DNA from: Eublepharis macularius
Taxonomy: Eukaryota > Chordata > Lepidosauria > Squamata > Eublepharidae
DNA length: 64,000 bases
Direction: 5' to 3'
Assembly (NCBI RefSeq): GCF_028583425.1
Contig: NC_072801.1
Coordinates: 18,248,001-18,312,000 of the forward strand
A program made the position numbers and the translations under genes. This document shows positions 1 through 39,300 of the stretch, in pieces. Under the pieces are notes generated by a model. The model ran no database searches, had not been told where the DNA came from, and was given only the letters and a program-made list of their open reading frames with translations. Position 1 is the first letter of the stretch. The number at the start of each line of letters is the position of its first letter.

Positions 1-90
1 CAAACAAGCTTTCTCCAAAACAATATTTTGGCATCTATACTCCTCCTCCAATGATATTTGCATGTACCTCTATTAGAGGCCGGCATGCAA
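1..90 (-). CDS. ABCC6: possible start of ABCC6 exon 21 (runs off left edge)
   Basis: After a TGCTTTCAG acceptor the frame required by exon 20 (phase 2) stays open to the window edge. It reads ...HWRRSIDAKI; the RRxSI piece resembles human RRERSI in exon 21. The linker is poorly conserved, so this is tentative. Confidence 0.35.
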
Positions 91-1994
91 CTGAAAGCAC
101 AGAATCAGTAGTGAAAAAAGATTAAGATCAAGCAGAAATAGAGTTGTCACCGGGCTGGTTCGTGGGGTTTTTTGGTTCGTATTTAGGTTCGTGCCCATCT
201 CTAGCCGGGAACCAGGCCAGACTAGGCAAGAAAAAGCACATAATTTTAGTCTGGGACAGGTACTGACAACCTGTCCAGATTAAGAAATGAGCCTGGGAAC
301 TAGGGTTGCTAGGTTCCTTAAGTCACCCGGTGGGGGACTGGGAACCTGGCACTCACCCTCCGTGATCTTTGTCATCGCGCATGCTCCTGGCATGCATGAT
401 GACATCACTTCCAGGAAGTGACGTCACCACGAGGATCAAAGGGCAGCCCAGCGTGTGCTCCTGCGCTCGCCAAAGGGCTGAATCACCCCCCTCCTGTGGG
501 CTCAATTTGGCCTGAAATAGTCCTGTTGCGGGGTGCAGGGGCATGCTACACCACCCGGGGGAGCACTGCGCTGCCGGAGGGGGTGCTGGCCAGGTAAGTG
601 AGATCGGTGGGGAGGAGGTGGGAGCAGGGGTTCCCCCGCCCCGGGCAGGGTAATGGCAGCCGTACTGGGAACCCAGGCTTTATAGGCCCTGAGAATGTGT
701 GATTGGCTTATGAAGAAGCCTGGAAAGAGGAAGAGCAGTGTAACTTGCACCTTCCCCCTGCGTGGCTACAAACGTCAGAGACCCCCTTAGACTGCTATCC
801 TATGCATATACTGAACAAGGGGTCATGCTTCCTTGCAGGTAAACAGTGATCCCTTCCAACCTATGATCATGTACTACACTGGTTACAGCAAACAAACAGA
901 CAACCAATAAAAATACTATAAATGAAAAAACCTCTCTCAAATTACCCTGCCAGTTAATTCTCTCTCTCCTGTTACTGGTTCGGTCATTTCCTCCTCTGTT
1001 AATTTGTGTCCACCTCTCTCAAGCCTTCATGGGAAACAAAGAAAAGTTTGTTCAAGGTGGAAAACATGGATTGCACTACACTGTGGTAACACAATAAAGT
1101 ATCCTGGCTGATAGTTGCACTGATATATTATTTCGGAAATTTTACCTTTCTAGCAGTTTACAAAATGGTTACAAATGCAAAAAAATACTAAATATACCCC
1201 CCTTAAACACACTTTAAATTCACATACACCAAAGAGCAATAGAGGTGTCATAAAGGAATAAAAACCCAAACCACCAAAGAGCAAGAAAAATCAGAGTCGA
1301 TAAGATGGAGCGGTGGTCCGATTAAGAACGCCTTCCCGGGAGAAAGTCTAGTAGAATAGATAGGAGGAGGATTTAGAATAGACCTGCTTAAGATTGCTCT
1401 CGTGGTATAAACCGGATTGGGTTGATTGGGTGAGGCATAGCAGAAGGGTCTCTCAGGTTCAATAACTAACAATAGCACATGCTGAAAAGGATACTTCTCT
1501 GTCCAAAACTCTGGAGATCTGCTGCCAATCAAAGCAGACAATACTAAACAAAAACTGACCGATGGCAGACTTGGTATAAGAGAGTTACCCACACACAAAC
1601 TCGGTTTGCCTCTGAGAGACAAATCACTGGTTACAAACCTCAGCAAGCACATCTCCTCTTTGGTAAATTTGATTAAAGACAGCTTCCCCTTTCCCGAAGA
1701 TGTTTTTCTAAAATTAAGCTATCTCAAAAGAAGGATAAACAGTACAACTACCACACAACTTTGCTATATCACAATATGCAGCATTCAAACACGTTAATCA
1801 ACTAAAAGGATCTTTTATCGCTCCACAGTCTGAACTGTAGCCTGTAGCTTCGGATTCGAGAGCCATCATTAAATCCATCAACCCCACACATTCACTTTCA
1901 CATTTACATTTTGTTCTCTTTTGCACAGCACCATAAGAATAAAACCATGAACAGATACAAAGAAATGCCTTTGAAGGATGCAATTTGCACTTAC
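91..1994 (-). other. ABCC6 intron 20
   Basis: Intronic. At 130-760 there is a repeat-like block with inverted pieces (TTCCTGGAAGTGACGTCA-type words near 405-425 recur at 2490-2660). I recognise no exon or RNA gene. A long open stretch at 1248-1652 matches no family I know. Confidence 0.4.
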
Positions 1995-29102
<27,108 letters not shown>

Positions 29103-29614
29103 TTTTCCTGGTTTGGCTTCAACTTTGCAGCCCCACTTTAGTCTCCTCTGCTCTGGTTTGCTGGCCACAGAACTGCAGCTACTGTAACGTGGGGCGGGGT
29201 GAAGGGCAGCTCAGAGCAGACCAGAAGTTTGAAGAGACTGCAGGGGGCAGCTCTTCAGGCATGGGGGACGCTGAGGCTTGCTTGCAGATTTCTACAAGGA
29301 GAGGAAGGAGGACTTTATTTTAATAAGAATGTCATAGACTTTACTCTTTTTTATTCTACGTAAACAATGCCCAAAGAAATGTGGAACAACATAAAAACAT
29401 GTTATGAACAAGTAAAAATAAAACTGATGTAACAACAGGAAGTGGAGGAAGCAATAAAACTATCTAGTGATTTTTATCCCAGTCTGCCTCTAAGAAGCTC
29501 AGGGCATCTCCCCTCCAGTTTATTCTCACAATAACATTGTGAGGTAGATTAGGAGGAGACAGGGTATGGCTGCCAGCTTCAAGGTGGGGTATGGAAATCT
29601 CCTGGAATTATAAC

Positions 29615-29870
29615 AACAACAACATTCAATTTATATACTGCCCTTCAGGACAACTTAACACCCACTCAGAGCAGTTTACAAAGGGTGTTATTATTATCCT
29701 CAGAACAATCACCCTGTGAGGTGGGTGGGGCTGAGAGTGCTCTGAGAGAGCTGTGACTGACTCAAGGTCACCCATCTAGCTTCAAGTGGAAGAGTGGGGA
29801 TGGAATCAAACCCGGTTCTCCAGATTAGAGTCCTGCTGCTCTTAACCACTATACCAAACTGGCTCTCCAG
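29615..29870 (-). mobile_element. tRNA-derived SINE, Sauria-like
   Basis: Reverse of the pattern at 17866: CCGGTTCTCCAGATTAGAGT near the 5' end and an AAC-rich tail at the low-coordinate end. Upstream of ABCC6. Confidence 0.7.
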
Positions 29871-29928
29871 ACAACATAGTTTTTTTTAAAAAAATTATAT
29901 GTTATTTATAGTCCATCTTTGTCACTGA

Positions 29929-30166
29929 GAGCGGGACCACAAGTGACGCCTGACACAAGTTGGACACTAGTCAGCTTCCCTCAAGTTTTGATGGGCAATG
30001 TAGGCATCCTGGTCTTGCAGCTTGGCTCTCTGACTGCTGTCCAATGGACTTTTCAACTGTCACTTGTGCAACATTCCGCCAAGCTGCCTACATTTCCCAT
30101 CAAAACTTGAGGGAAGCTGGCAAGTGTCCAACCTGTGTCAGGCGTCACTTGTGGTCCCGCTCTGAG
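29929..30166. mobile_element. Foldback MITE, GAGCGGGACCACAAG ends
   Basis: Inverted ends GAGCGGGACCACAAGTGACG with TGA on both flanks (TNA duplication). Inserted in an older dispersed repeat (AAGGTGAATTACACAG resumes at 30170). Related in ends to the 10839 family. Confidence 0.7.
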
Positions 30167-31410
30167 ACTCAAGGTGAATTACACAGTATAAGTCAATACA
30201 AACAATGGATGGAACAGTTAATAAATAATACAATAGGGTATGGATTTCAGAAATTTGAAAACAAGCATAAATTCCAAAAACAAATAAAACTGCTGAAACA
30301 CAACATAGGTAATTTGTGTGTGTGTGGGGGGTCTCTGTGGCATTATACCCTGCTGAGAGCCCTTGGCTCCCCAAACCCCACCTTCTCTAAGCTCCACCCT
30401 GAAATTTCCAGTAATTTCCCAACCTGAAGTTGGCAATCCTAAGAGAAGGTGAATGGTCCTGGGTCACCAGCTTCATGGCAAAATAAGGATTGGAACCCAG
30501 GTCTTCCCTACGATTTTCTCCTTACAACAATAAAATGAGGAAGGTTAGGCTGAGAGAGAGATTGGCTCAGGGCCAGCGAAGCCTAGTTGCCACCAAGGCA
30601 GTGAACCTGTGTCCGAGATGCATTTATTCAGACTTCAGTGGGACGGAACAGTTTCTCCATGTACAAATATCCTCCATGTAAGAGACAAGCACGCCAAAAG
30701 AAATCTAGGATAGATAGAACCCTGACATGCTAGTATTTTTGTGCAGGGATTTTTAAAACTCAGGCATATTGAATCATGTGGACCCCCCCCCCCTCCAATA
30801 CAGAACTCAGAACAAGCTTGTTTGTCTCTTAGGTTTACAGATTACAGGACAGCTCCATTTGTACGACAACCACCAGGCCTTCCCTGACTCCACATGAAGT
30901 GTGGATCACATACCTTTAGACTGCCACTTACAAGCATCTGGGAACTCAGAGGAACTCACAGGAAGCCCCAAAACATGGCTTTAGCAAGTGCAAACTGCTC
31001 TAGCCCATGAAGTTACAGTCAGGAGCAAAGTCCTGAGAATCTCAAGTATCAGGTTTGTTATAAAATCACTGAGGCTGGTCAATTATTCTCCCAGGTGGAA
31101 AAACGGCAAGGAAGGCAGGCCAAAATTTGAAGGGACAACATTGCCAAAGACAATGTTTAGTTCCTCTGTGGACTGAAATGCCGGAATTCCACAATCCTTT
31201 TGGCCTCCTTAACATTTTCAGAAATCTTATTATTAGCTTGATCAAACACAAGACAAACAGCTCTGTCCTAAGTGGAGTCAGAGCCTTCAAAGAGCTGCTG
31301 TACTGTAGTGGTTAAGGGGCTGGGCTGCAGACCTGCATGCTGCTTGGTCACTCCTTCCAGCCCAGCTCCCCAGCTGTATTGGGGGGATAATGTCATCATT
31401 GACTTTGTAG

Positions 31411-31537
31411 AAAACCAGGAAAAGTCCAGTAGCACCTACAAGACTAACAAAATTTGTGGTAGGGTAGGAGCTTTTGTGAGTCACAGCTCACTTCTTCAGA
31501 TACCAGATACTTCTGATACCAGATACTTTTTCAGATT
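31411..31537 (-). mobile_element. family C hammerhead-bearing element with target duplication
   Basis: Flanked by ATTGACTTTG on both sides inside a SINE. The minus strand at 31464-31504 reads GGTAT, CTGAAGA, stem II GTGAG/CTCAC, AAAAGCTC. A 10-bp duplication points to retrotransposition. Confidence 0.65.
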
Positions 31538-31719
31538 TATTGACTTTGGTCACTGCCCTGAGTGGGGCACTAATCTGTCTAGAAGAGTGGTATATAAGTA
31601 CTGCTATTATTATTATTATTATTATTATTTGAATTACACACAACACAATCAATAATAAATAAAGATTGCATGTTATTATTGATTGGCCTTGCTAAGCTGA
31701 TACAAGTTTCCACCAGAGA

Positions 31720-31720
31720 C

Positions 31721-31797
<77 letters not shown>
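31720..31797. repeat. (ATT)n microsatellite
   Basis: About 26 ATT units. Further ATT runs at about 31602-31629 and 31876-31922. Confidence 0.97.
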
Positions 31798-31801
<4 letters not shown>

Positions 31802-32689
31802 TCAGCAACCTTTTATTGGCATTCAATAAAACAGTTTACAATGAGCAGGGCAGAAACAAAAAAACAACAAAATTTATTATTATTATTAATATTATTATTA
31901 TTATTGATGATGATGATGATGAAGTGGATTGAAGTCAATTGGCTTAGAAAGGTGCAACTCTGTCCAGGATGGCACCGCAAGGCACCTACAGAGCAATCCA
32001 CGCCCACAGCCATATTGCTGTGGAGTGTGGATCTCTGTTGTGACTCTTTTCCCTGTCCTCGCCATGCACCACCCAGATCCAACCAAAGCATCCCTTGAAG
32101 CCATGTCATTTGCTGGTAGTGCAAACAGGCTAACAAAGAGCAGTTTCTGTGCCCGCCTTGCATTTCCCCCTTCTCCTGTCCTTCACTTTGCCGTCCTTCC
32201 AGGGAGCTGAGGACAGGGTATACAGTCACTGGTATTTAAAAAGGCTTTTGTATTGTAGGGAGAGGTTCTCAGATGCTTCACTAATGAGTTAAGGACCACA
32301 GACTTCACCACGAAGTTGCCTTATGTACTATCTGTTGTTTTAAATGTGTGCTTCTATGAGCTACCTGTGCTTCATGTGGTCTAATGTCAGCCCTAGAATG
32401 GCTTATGTTCTGTTTCAGCATTTCTTCAACTCTGTATTGGATTCTTACCAATGCTATGTCTTCGTAAAATTGTGTTTATTTACCCTGTGGCATTGTTTAT
32501 AGAAATGTCCGGATCCTGACTGTACTAATCTCACACTGTGTAATCCGCCTTGAGTCCCAGTGAGAAAGGCGGACTATAAGGGACATAAATAATAGTAGCC
32601 CTCACTATAGCCCTGCGAGTTTTATCCTCACTATAGCCCTGCGAGGTAGGTCAGGCCGAGGGAGGGATTTCCAAAAGCACCTTCCAGAG

Positions 32690-33320
32690 CGAGCGGAGTG
32701 AACAGCCTCCCCCGAATTTTGTCCCCCTCCCCGACACCCGCACGTGTGAATGCAAAACAGGGGAGGAAGAAGCCCGTGCACCGGAGCCGTCGGGAGGGAG
32801 AATGGGAGAAAATGTCAGCGTCGCTTATCAGCAAAAGCGAAGTTGCCTCGGGGGGGGGGGGGGGGGGCGGGACGGCCGAGGGGGCGGTCTGAAGGCGCCC
32901 CAAGCCCCGACGGGCTAGGGGCAGAGCTCCCCCGGCCCCCAAGCGGCTCTTCCGGCCTCCCGGCAGCAGAGGGCAGCATCGCCGGGGCGCCGCCGCTTCC
33001 CGCTTCCCACTGCCGGCCGCCTCCGCTGCTGCTGCGCGCCGCCGGGATGCTGCGGGGCTGGGCGGCCGTGCTGCTCCTGTGGGGCTGCTGCTGGGGGGCC
33101 TCCGAGGACATCGTGGTGGGCTGCGGGGGCTTCGTGCAGTCCGACGTGGAGATCAACTACGCGCTGATCGAGGCGAGAGGGGCCGGAGGGAGGCGGCGGC
33201 GGCGGGGGGACCCCGGGCTGGGGGGTGCCAGGGGCGCGGGGGGAGCGGGCGCGCGTGCCGGAGCAGGGGGGTGGGCAGCCTCCCTCAGCAGGGAGGGGAA
33301 GCGCCTTTGCCCGCCTGGGC
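32690..33320 (+). promoter_or_regulatory. CpG-rich promoter of NOMO
   Basis: Dense GC and CpG around the NOMO first exon, with GGGCGGG-type boxes, no evident TATA box, and an 18-G run at 32850-32867. Consistent with a housekeeping promoter. The exact start of transcription cannot be seen. Confidence 0.75.
33047..33172 (+). CDS. NOMO1: NOMO exon 1, residues 1-42, signal peptide
   Basis: MLRGWAAVLLLWGCCWGA is a signal peptide, then SEDIVVGCGGFVQSDVEINY. The ATG has G at -3. The frame requires the exon to end GAG, followed by GCGAGA: a GC rather than GT donor. Confidence 0.93.
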
Positions 33321-36300
33321 GCGCTGTTGGTTAAAAAGCGCAAGAGGCATTTCCCAAGATCGCCCAGTTCACGTTCAGCCGGTGCGGCCGGGCGTCGGGC
33401 GTCAGGAATGGGCAAAGTCTTGTGAAATGTTCCCTGTGGCGCAACGGGGCCCCGGGCCCAGCCCAAGCCGGAGGCGCTGCACTGAGTCTCTCTACACGAG
33501 ACATCGGACACGGGTGCAATGTTAGAAAAGTGAATGCGTGCACAAGATGAGGCCACAATAAGTCTGACACATGTGGGGAGATGCAACCTGGGAAGGGTAG
33601 TTTAAAATGACAGAGACGGTGGCAGGGCAGAGTCTTTGCTGTGCACTCGAGCGGTGTGAAGGGGCTGTAGAATACTAGAAGGGAAACTCTGGCCCGTTGT
33701 AACCTCTCCAGGCCCAAGCCTTACAGGGGAAGGCAGCTCCACCTCATTTCTATTCCTGGCTGCCTTCTGGTTGATCCCACGCAGTTTTAGACTGGAGAGG
33801 TGAAACTTACAGACCCTTTGGGGAGGCAAAGATGAAATTGACACTCTGTCTTGAGTAGCCTCACAGCAACTCAGTCTTTTTAAACTATGCTTCCTGGCTA
33901 ATATTGTGTCTCCCTGCACTTGACCACCATAGCCAAGGCATCTCATGTAGAGAGAGTAGTCAGCTGCTTTGGGGATCTCCAGGCCTGAGAGAAAGGCAGG
34001 GTATAAAGGGTTGAATCAAATAAACGTCTGTGCTTGCTCCAAAGCCCAGTGGGACCCCAGACACCCACTAGCAGTTCTTCCCTGATTTTTCTGCAGTGTA
34101 GGGGGGAGAGGGCCCTCATATTGCAGCAGGCTACGGAGTGGGCAGAAATAGTGTAGTCATTATTCTTTGTTTGGGATCTGGGAGACCCCTGTGCAAATCC
34201 CTGTTCTATCATGTTGTGGAAGCTGACCGGGTGACCTTAAGCCAGTTACTGTCTCACAGCCTGACCCACCTCGCAGGATGGATGCTAGGATGAAATGGAT
34301 GAGGGAAGAACAATGTTGGCATCTTGCTTTGGATTCTCAAACAGGAGGAAAGGGGGGTATAAATTCCTCAATAAGCGTGGGGACAGAATGTGTCATGTGC
34401 CTCTCTTAGTTTTTTGCATCTAAGTTTTAATCGAAGATGCGCTTCCATTTCTGGGTTAGAAGGAAGTACATCTTCCTTTTGTATATTTGCGCACTTGGCG
34501 ACTTCTCACTTGCGTAGCGCGACAATATTTTCAACCCCATGGTTTTGTTTTGCAGATTAAATTGTACACAAAGCACGGAACTTTGAAATACCAAACAGAT
34601 TGTGCACCCAACAATGGTTATTTCATGATACCTCTGTATGACAAGGTAAGCAGCTCTGTGATATCACATCTGAAGTATTTCTCTTTATAACTTGATTTTG
34701 TAACTAACAGCCAAGTCTGAATGCCAAATAGCCAATACTGAATTGCCAAGATATATTCTGTTAAGTGCGTGGTTTTGTTTTTTAACTAGCTCACGACTGT
34801 CATTTATGGTGTAAAAGAGAACAAACTTTTGTGAAGCTCTGTTGCCTTGTAGGATGCAGGCAATTCTTAGCTCCTTGTCTTCTTTTAATAAAATAGCAGT
34901 AGCTACCCCTGCCGCCTGGCTAGCCCTTATTAGAATTCACAAACTGCTGATGGTGTTGCAGGCCTAATTCCAGTTCTATACTTTGGGTAGCACCTTTAAG
35001 ACTAAGCAACTTTACCGTAGCATAAGCTTTCGAGAATCACAGTTCTCTTCGTCAGATGTGAATCACAGAGAACTGTGATTCTTGAAAGTTTATGCTACAG
35101 TAAAGTTGGTTAATCTTAAAGGTGCTACTGGACTCTTTTCGATTTTGCCACTACAGACTAACACGGCTAACTCCTCTGGATCTATGTACTTTTGGTGGGA
35201 TATTTATAAGCATACTAAATATTGTGTGGATGTCTCAGTGGCTGGCATAGGTTCTCAGAGTGAGCTGCCATATTCCTCTGTTCTGGTTAAGCTTGTAGTC
35301 TTTGTCCCTGATCTCTCTCTCCAAGGTGTGAGTCAGAAATCTTTGCCACCCCACCTTTTTCGGCCTGCGATCCTTTAAACTGGAGGTGTTGGGGAGTGAA
35401 TTTAGGACCCTGGAGGAATGTGTTAACATGTATGAAGTTTTCCTAATGTCTTCACCCTCTCTGCTCCTTAAATTAGTCGACAGAAGTTGATAAAAAGAAT
35501 CCCATCAAAATTGTGCTGAAATGTATAACATTTATTATTAGCTAAAAAGTCTCAGTGGTTGATTTTCTGATAAGAAAATGGTTGAATTTTATTGTGTGAT
35601 GTATTTTTATGTTTTTTTTAGGGGGATTTTGTCCTTAAAATTGAACCTCCCCTAGGGTGGAGCTTTGGTATGTACCTGTATATAAATCAGTTTTATGTAC
35701 TGCTTTACATTAGGGAGTCTCATATGTTCTTGGCAATACCCACCCCCTGCCCAGTCATTTTAATAACAACAACAACAACATTTGATTTATATACCACCCT
35801 TCAGGACAACTTAACACCCACACAGAGCAGTTTACAAAATATGTTATTATCCTCACAACAATCTCCCTGTGAGGTGGGTGGGGCTGAGAGAGCTCTGGCA
35901 GAGCTGTACTGACCCAAGGTCACCCAGCTGGCTTCAAGTGGAGGAGTGGGGAATCCAACCTGGTTTTCCAGATTAGAGTTCTGCCACTCTTAACCACTAC
36001 ACAAAGTGGCTCTCATTTTCCCAGAGAATGAATTTCAGTTATGGAAAAACGGTAGAAGGCCATAGAGGAAGTTTCCATCTTTCTACCTTCTGACCCCTAT
36101 CTTCTGCTGTTATTATGGTGGACCATTATTTCTTCTCTTTCCAGAGTTAATCATTGGGGAGTTGTGTGTGAGTTTTGATAGATGAAGCCATGCAGAGTGG
36201 AAGGGTTAAGTCCTCATATAGCCCTGCTGTAAACTGGGGCCACACTTGTTTGCAGTTTACTTCCAAAAAACCACTGGGAAGAGCAAGTTTGATATGTTTA

Positions 36301-39300
36301 GAGTGTTCCTTATCCACCTTTCCATTTTTTAAGAATGCTTAAGGCTGTATGAATGATAACAGTCAGGGTTTGGAAACAAAGGGAGGGTCAGCGTTAGAAT
36401 TCCTTTGTAGCAAACGCATAAGGCTTGTGGAAGTGTGGGCGGTGTAACTCTTCTTATCATAAAAGATAAGTGATTGGGTTTTGTGCAACTAGGTAGAACA
36501 TCTGGGGCCATAGAATTAGAGTATAAAGTATTTAGATCCAGAGGAGTTAGCGTGTTAGTCTATAGTTGCAAAATAGTAAAGAGTCCAGTAGCACCTTTAA
36601 GACTAACCAACTTTATTGTAGCATAAGCTTTCGAGAATCACAGTTCTCTTCATCAGATGCATCTGACGAAGAGAACTGTGATTCTCGAAAGCTTATACTA
36701 CAGTAAAGTTGGTTAGTCTTAAAAGTGCTACTGGACTCTTTGTTATAAAGTATTTAGGTAAGTTTCTGTGGTTTAGAGTAGGGCTGCAGCATTTACATTA
36801 ACCCATTTAACTCCCCAGATAACATTGATCAGTTCTTAATACGATTCCTCTTTTTTAAAAGAAGTATAGATAACAGCTATTATCTGTAGAAGAGGCCTGG
36901 AATATAAACAATGTATTCTTTCCACCTTTGAAACTGTTGTGTGAGTCATATGCAAATATATGCAGATTTAATTGATTTAAATGCCTTTAATGCAATGGAC
37001 AGTCCTAGTGCTTAGAGGGCAGTCTTTTCCAGCAGGGCTGGCTAAGAATTTGTTGGCTCCTGTATGTTTTAATTCTTGGGTATGTAGAGTCTGAATGCTT
37101 TTAAATTGCTAAATTGTGTCTTTTAATCTGTTTTGGTTTTGTTAACTTATGCCTTTGCAATTTGGCTGCTATGTTGTTCACCACTTGAATCAAAAGAGAT
37201 AAGGCAGGATAGAAATCTGTAATAATAAAACCAGAGGAGTTAGCCATGGTAGTCTGTAGTTGCAAAAGAGAGGCATCTGATGAAGAGAACTGTGGCTCTC
37301 GAAAGCTTATGCCTCAATAAAGTTGGTTAGTCTTAAAGGTGCAACTGGACTTTTTACTATAATAATAAAAGGATCTGTCTGTGACAGGTGTAACTCCTCA
37401 AAAATAAAGACAGGTGCCTCAAAATTGGTCACTTGCTTTAGAAAGATGGTGGGATGTGCACTGCTAAAAATGTAGCGAGTCGGGCCATCCTGGCACAGAT
37501 TAGCTCCCCTGCACCGCTCAACAATTTGCAATGGAAGCAAAGGTTCATTTTCATAGATCAGACTTGCAAAAATGTGAGGATGTCTTTTAGAAGCTGCTGC
37601 AAGGTTTACAAAGAAAAATGCTGCAGGCTCCTCCTTTTCATTTCCTCCTTTCCAACTTTCCTCCCAGAGCCAACCAGTGTCGACATCCATGTGGACGGCA
37701 TCAATGACATCTGCACTAAAGGAGGCGACATTAATTTTGTATTTACAGGCTTCTCTGTAAATGGGAAGGTGAGGCCTCTTTTCCTTGTTCTGCTGCTGCC
37801 TGCCTGATTGGTTGTTGTGTGCTTTGGGGAGGTGCTGTGGAAATAGGGAGCCGTGCAGTTTTTCCTAAAAACTGAAATAATGCTGCATTAACCCTGGCAG
37901 GTTCTCAGCAAAGGTCAAGACCTGGGTCCTGCTGGTGTCCTGGTTGCACTGAAGAATGCCGGCTCAGAGGCGACCATTCAAGTGACGGTCACTCAGCCGG
38001 GAGGAAAGTGAGTGTATGGATGGTTTCGTCTGGGTTGCATACTTTGTATTTGTAGCTGTAGTTTATTAGTTGGCGTGGTGCTCTTCAGTCTTTCTGGGTC
38101 TAGGACCCACTGATGTATGAGCATGTGACAGGAAGTCACTTGACACTGGAGTGATGTGGTAGGAAGAGATGGGTTTAGGGTTATGATATCACCGATGCCA
38201 AGCTATGGATTGTGAGTCAGCACTCCCAAGAGAGTCAGGAACACAAGACGGACTCTTGAGAGGTTTAGCATAGTGGCGAACAAGCCCAGGGTTGGGCCAT
38301 AGAGGAATCCTCTCCCTACTAGAAATGGGCACGAACCACAAAAAAAAGAATCATGAGGTTCGTGGGTTTTCACGAACCATGAACTGGGGCCAGTTTATGA
38401 ACCAGTTCGTGGTTCGTGGGGTTTAAATGCCCCTTCCTGGCCGCTTAGCAGCAGGGAAAGCGGCATTTGAGAGTTTAAAGGGCGCTTTCCTGCCTTGCAA
38501 GCAGCAGGGCCCTTTAAACTATCAGCTGGCAGGCGGCAGGGGGGGATCCCTCCCTCGCTGCCTGCCAGCTGATAGTTTAAAGGGACCTGGTGCTTGCAAG
38601 CGGCAGGGCCCTTTAAACTGCCCAAGCCCCAGCCCCACACTTACCTTTTGAGGGGTGGGAAGGCTGTTTTCGGCTTCCTCCGCTGCTGTGCAGGTCCGCA
38701 GGGTGGCAGCGGAGGCCAAAAATGACCTCCCTGCCCCTCAAATGGCTGCAGCAGAAACGAGCTTTCACGAACCACTGGTTCACGAACCCCGAACCGGCCT
38801 GGTTCGTGGGTTTTTTTGGGTCGTAATTCGATTTGCGGCCATCTCTACTCCCTACTGAATGATGTCTCACTGTCCTGCTGTTCTCCGCATCTTTGCCAAG
38901 AGGGCTGGGAGGTGTGGGGCCCTTGCTCTCTATGCCACAGGCCCAGCCAAATGGCAATTTAAAAAACCGGCAGTGCTCTTTTCACCCCAGGGCTGAAGGT
39001 CACTGCACCAGATTGCAGAGCTGCAGTTGCATATGAATGGGAACTGCCAAGAAAAGAAAAATATGGTGGGAATGCTTAACAAGGGTCACTGGATGATCAA
39101 ATCCTTTCCCTCCTCCTTCAGGTTTGCCTTTTTCAAAGTGCTTCCTGGAGAATATGAGATCTTTGCCTCTCATCCGACCTGGATATTGAAAGAAGTGAGT
39201 GCTGGTGCACATATGACCGTAGAAACTAGATGCTCCCCCATCTACCACTGTCAGGCTGTAATGTGGAAGCTGAAGGGGCCACCATTGATTTTTGTGAGCT

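Larger units (their letters stand above)
29103..33046. other. intergenic region between divergent ABCC6 and NOMO starts
   Basis: Includes the ABCC6 5' flank (GGGGCGGGG, Sp1-like, near 29190), an antisense Sauria-like SINE at 29615-29870, a foldback MITE at 29929-30165, a SINE at 31300-31600 split by a family C element, and ATT microsatellites. A dispersed repeat (32200-32590) and the NOMO CpG-rich promoter follow. I see no further gene. Confidence 0.7.

Noticed and set aside
1248..1652. 134-codon open frame on the minus strand
   Set aside because: No recognisable domain, no splice context, composition like repeat DNA.
32750..33586. long Pro/Arg/Gly-rich open frames on both strands
   Set aside because: Stop-poor GC-rich DNA of the NOMO promoter and exon 1; no homology or splice support.
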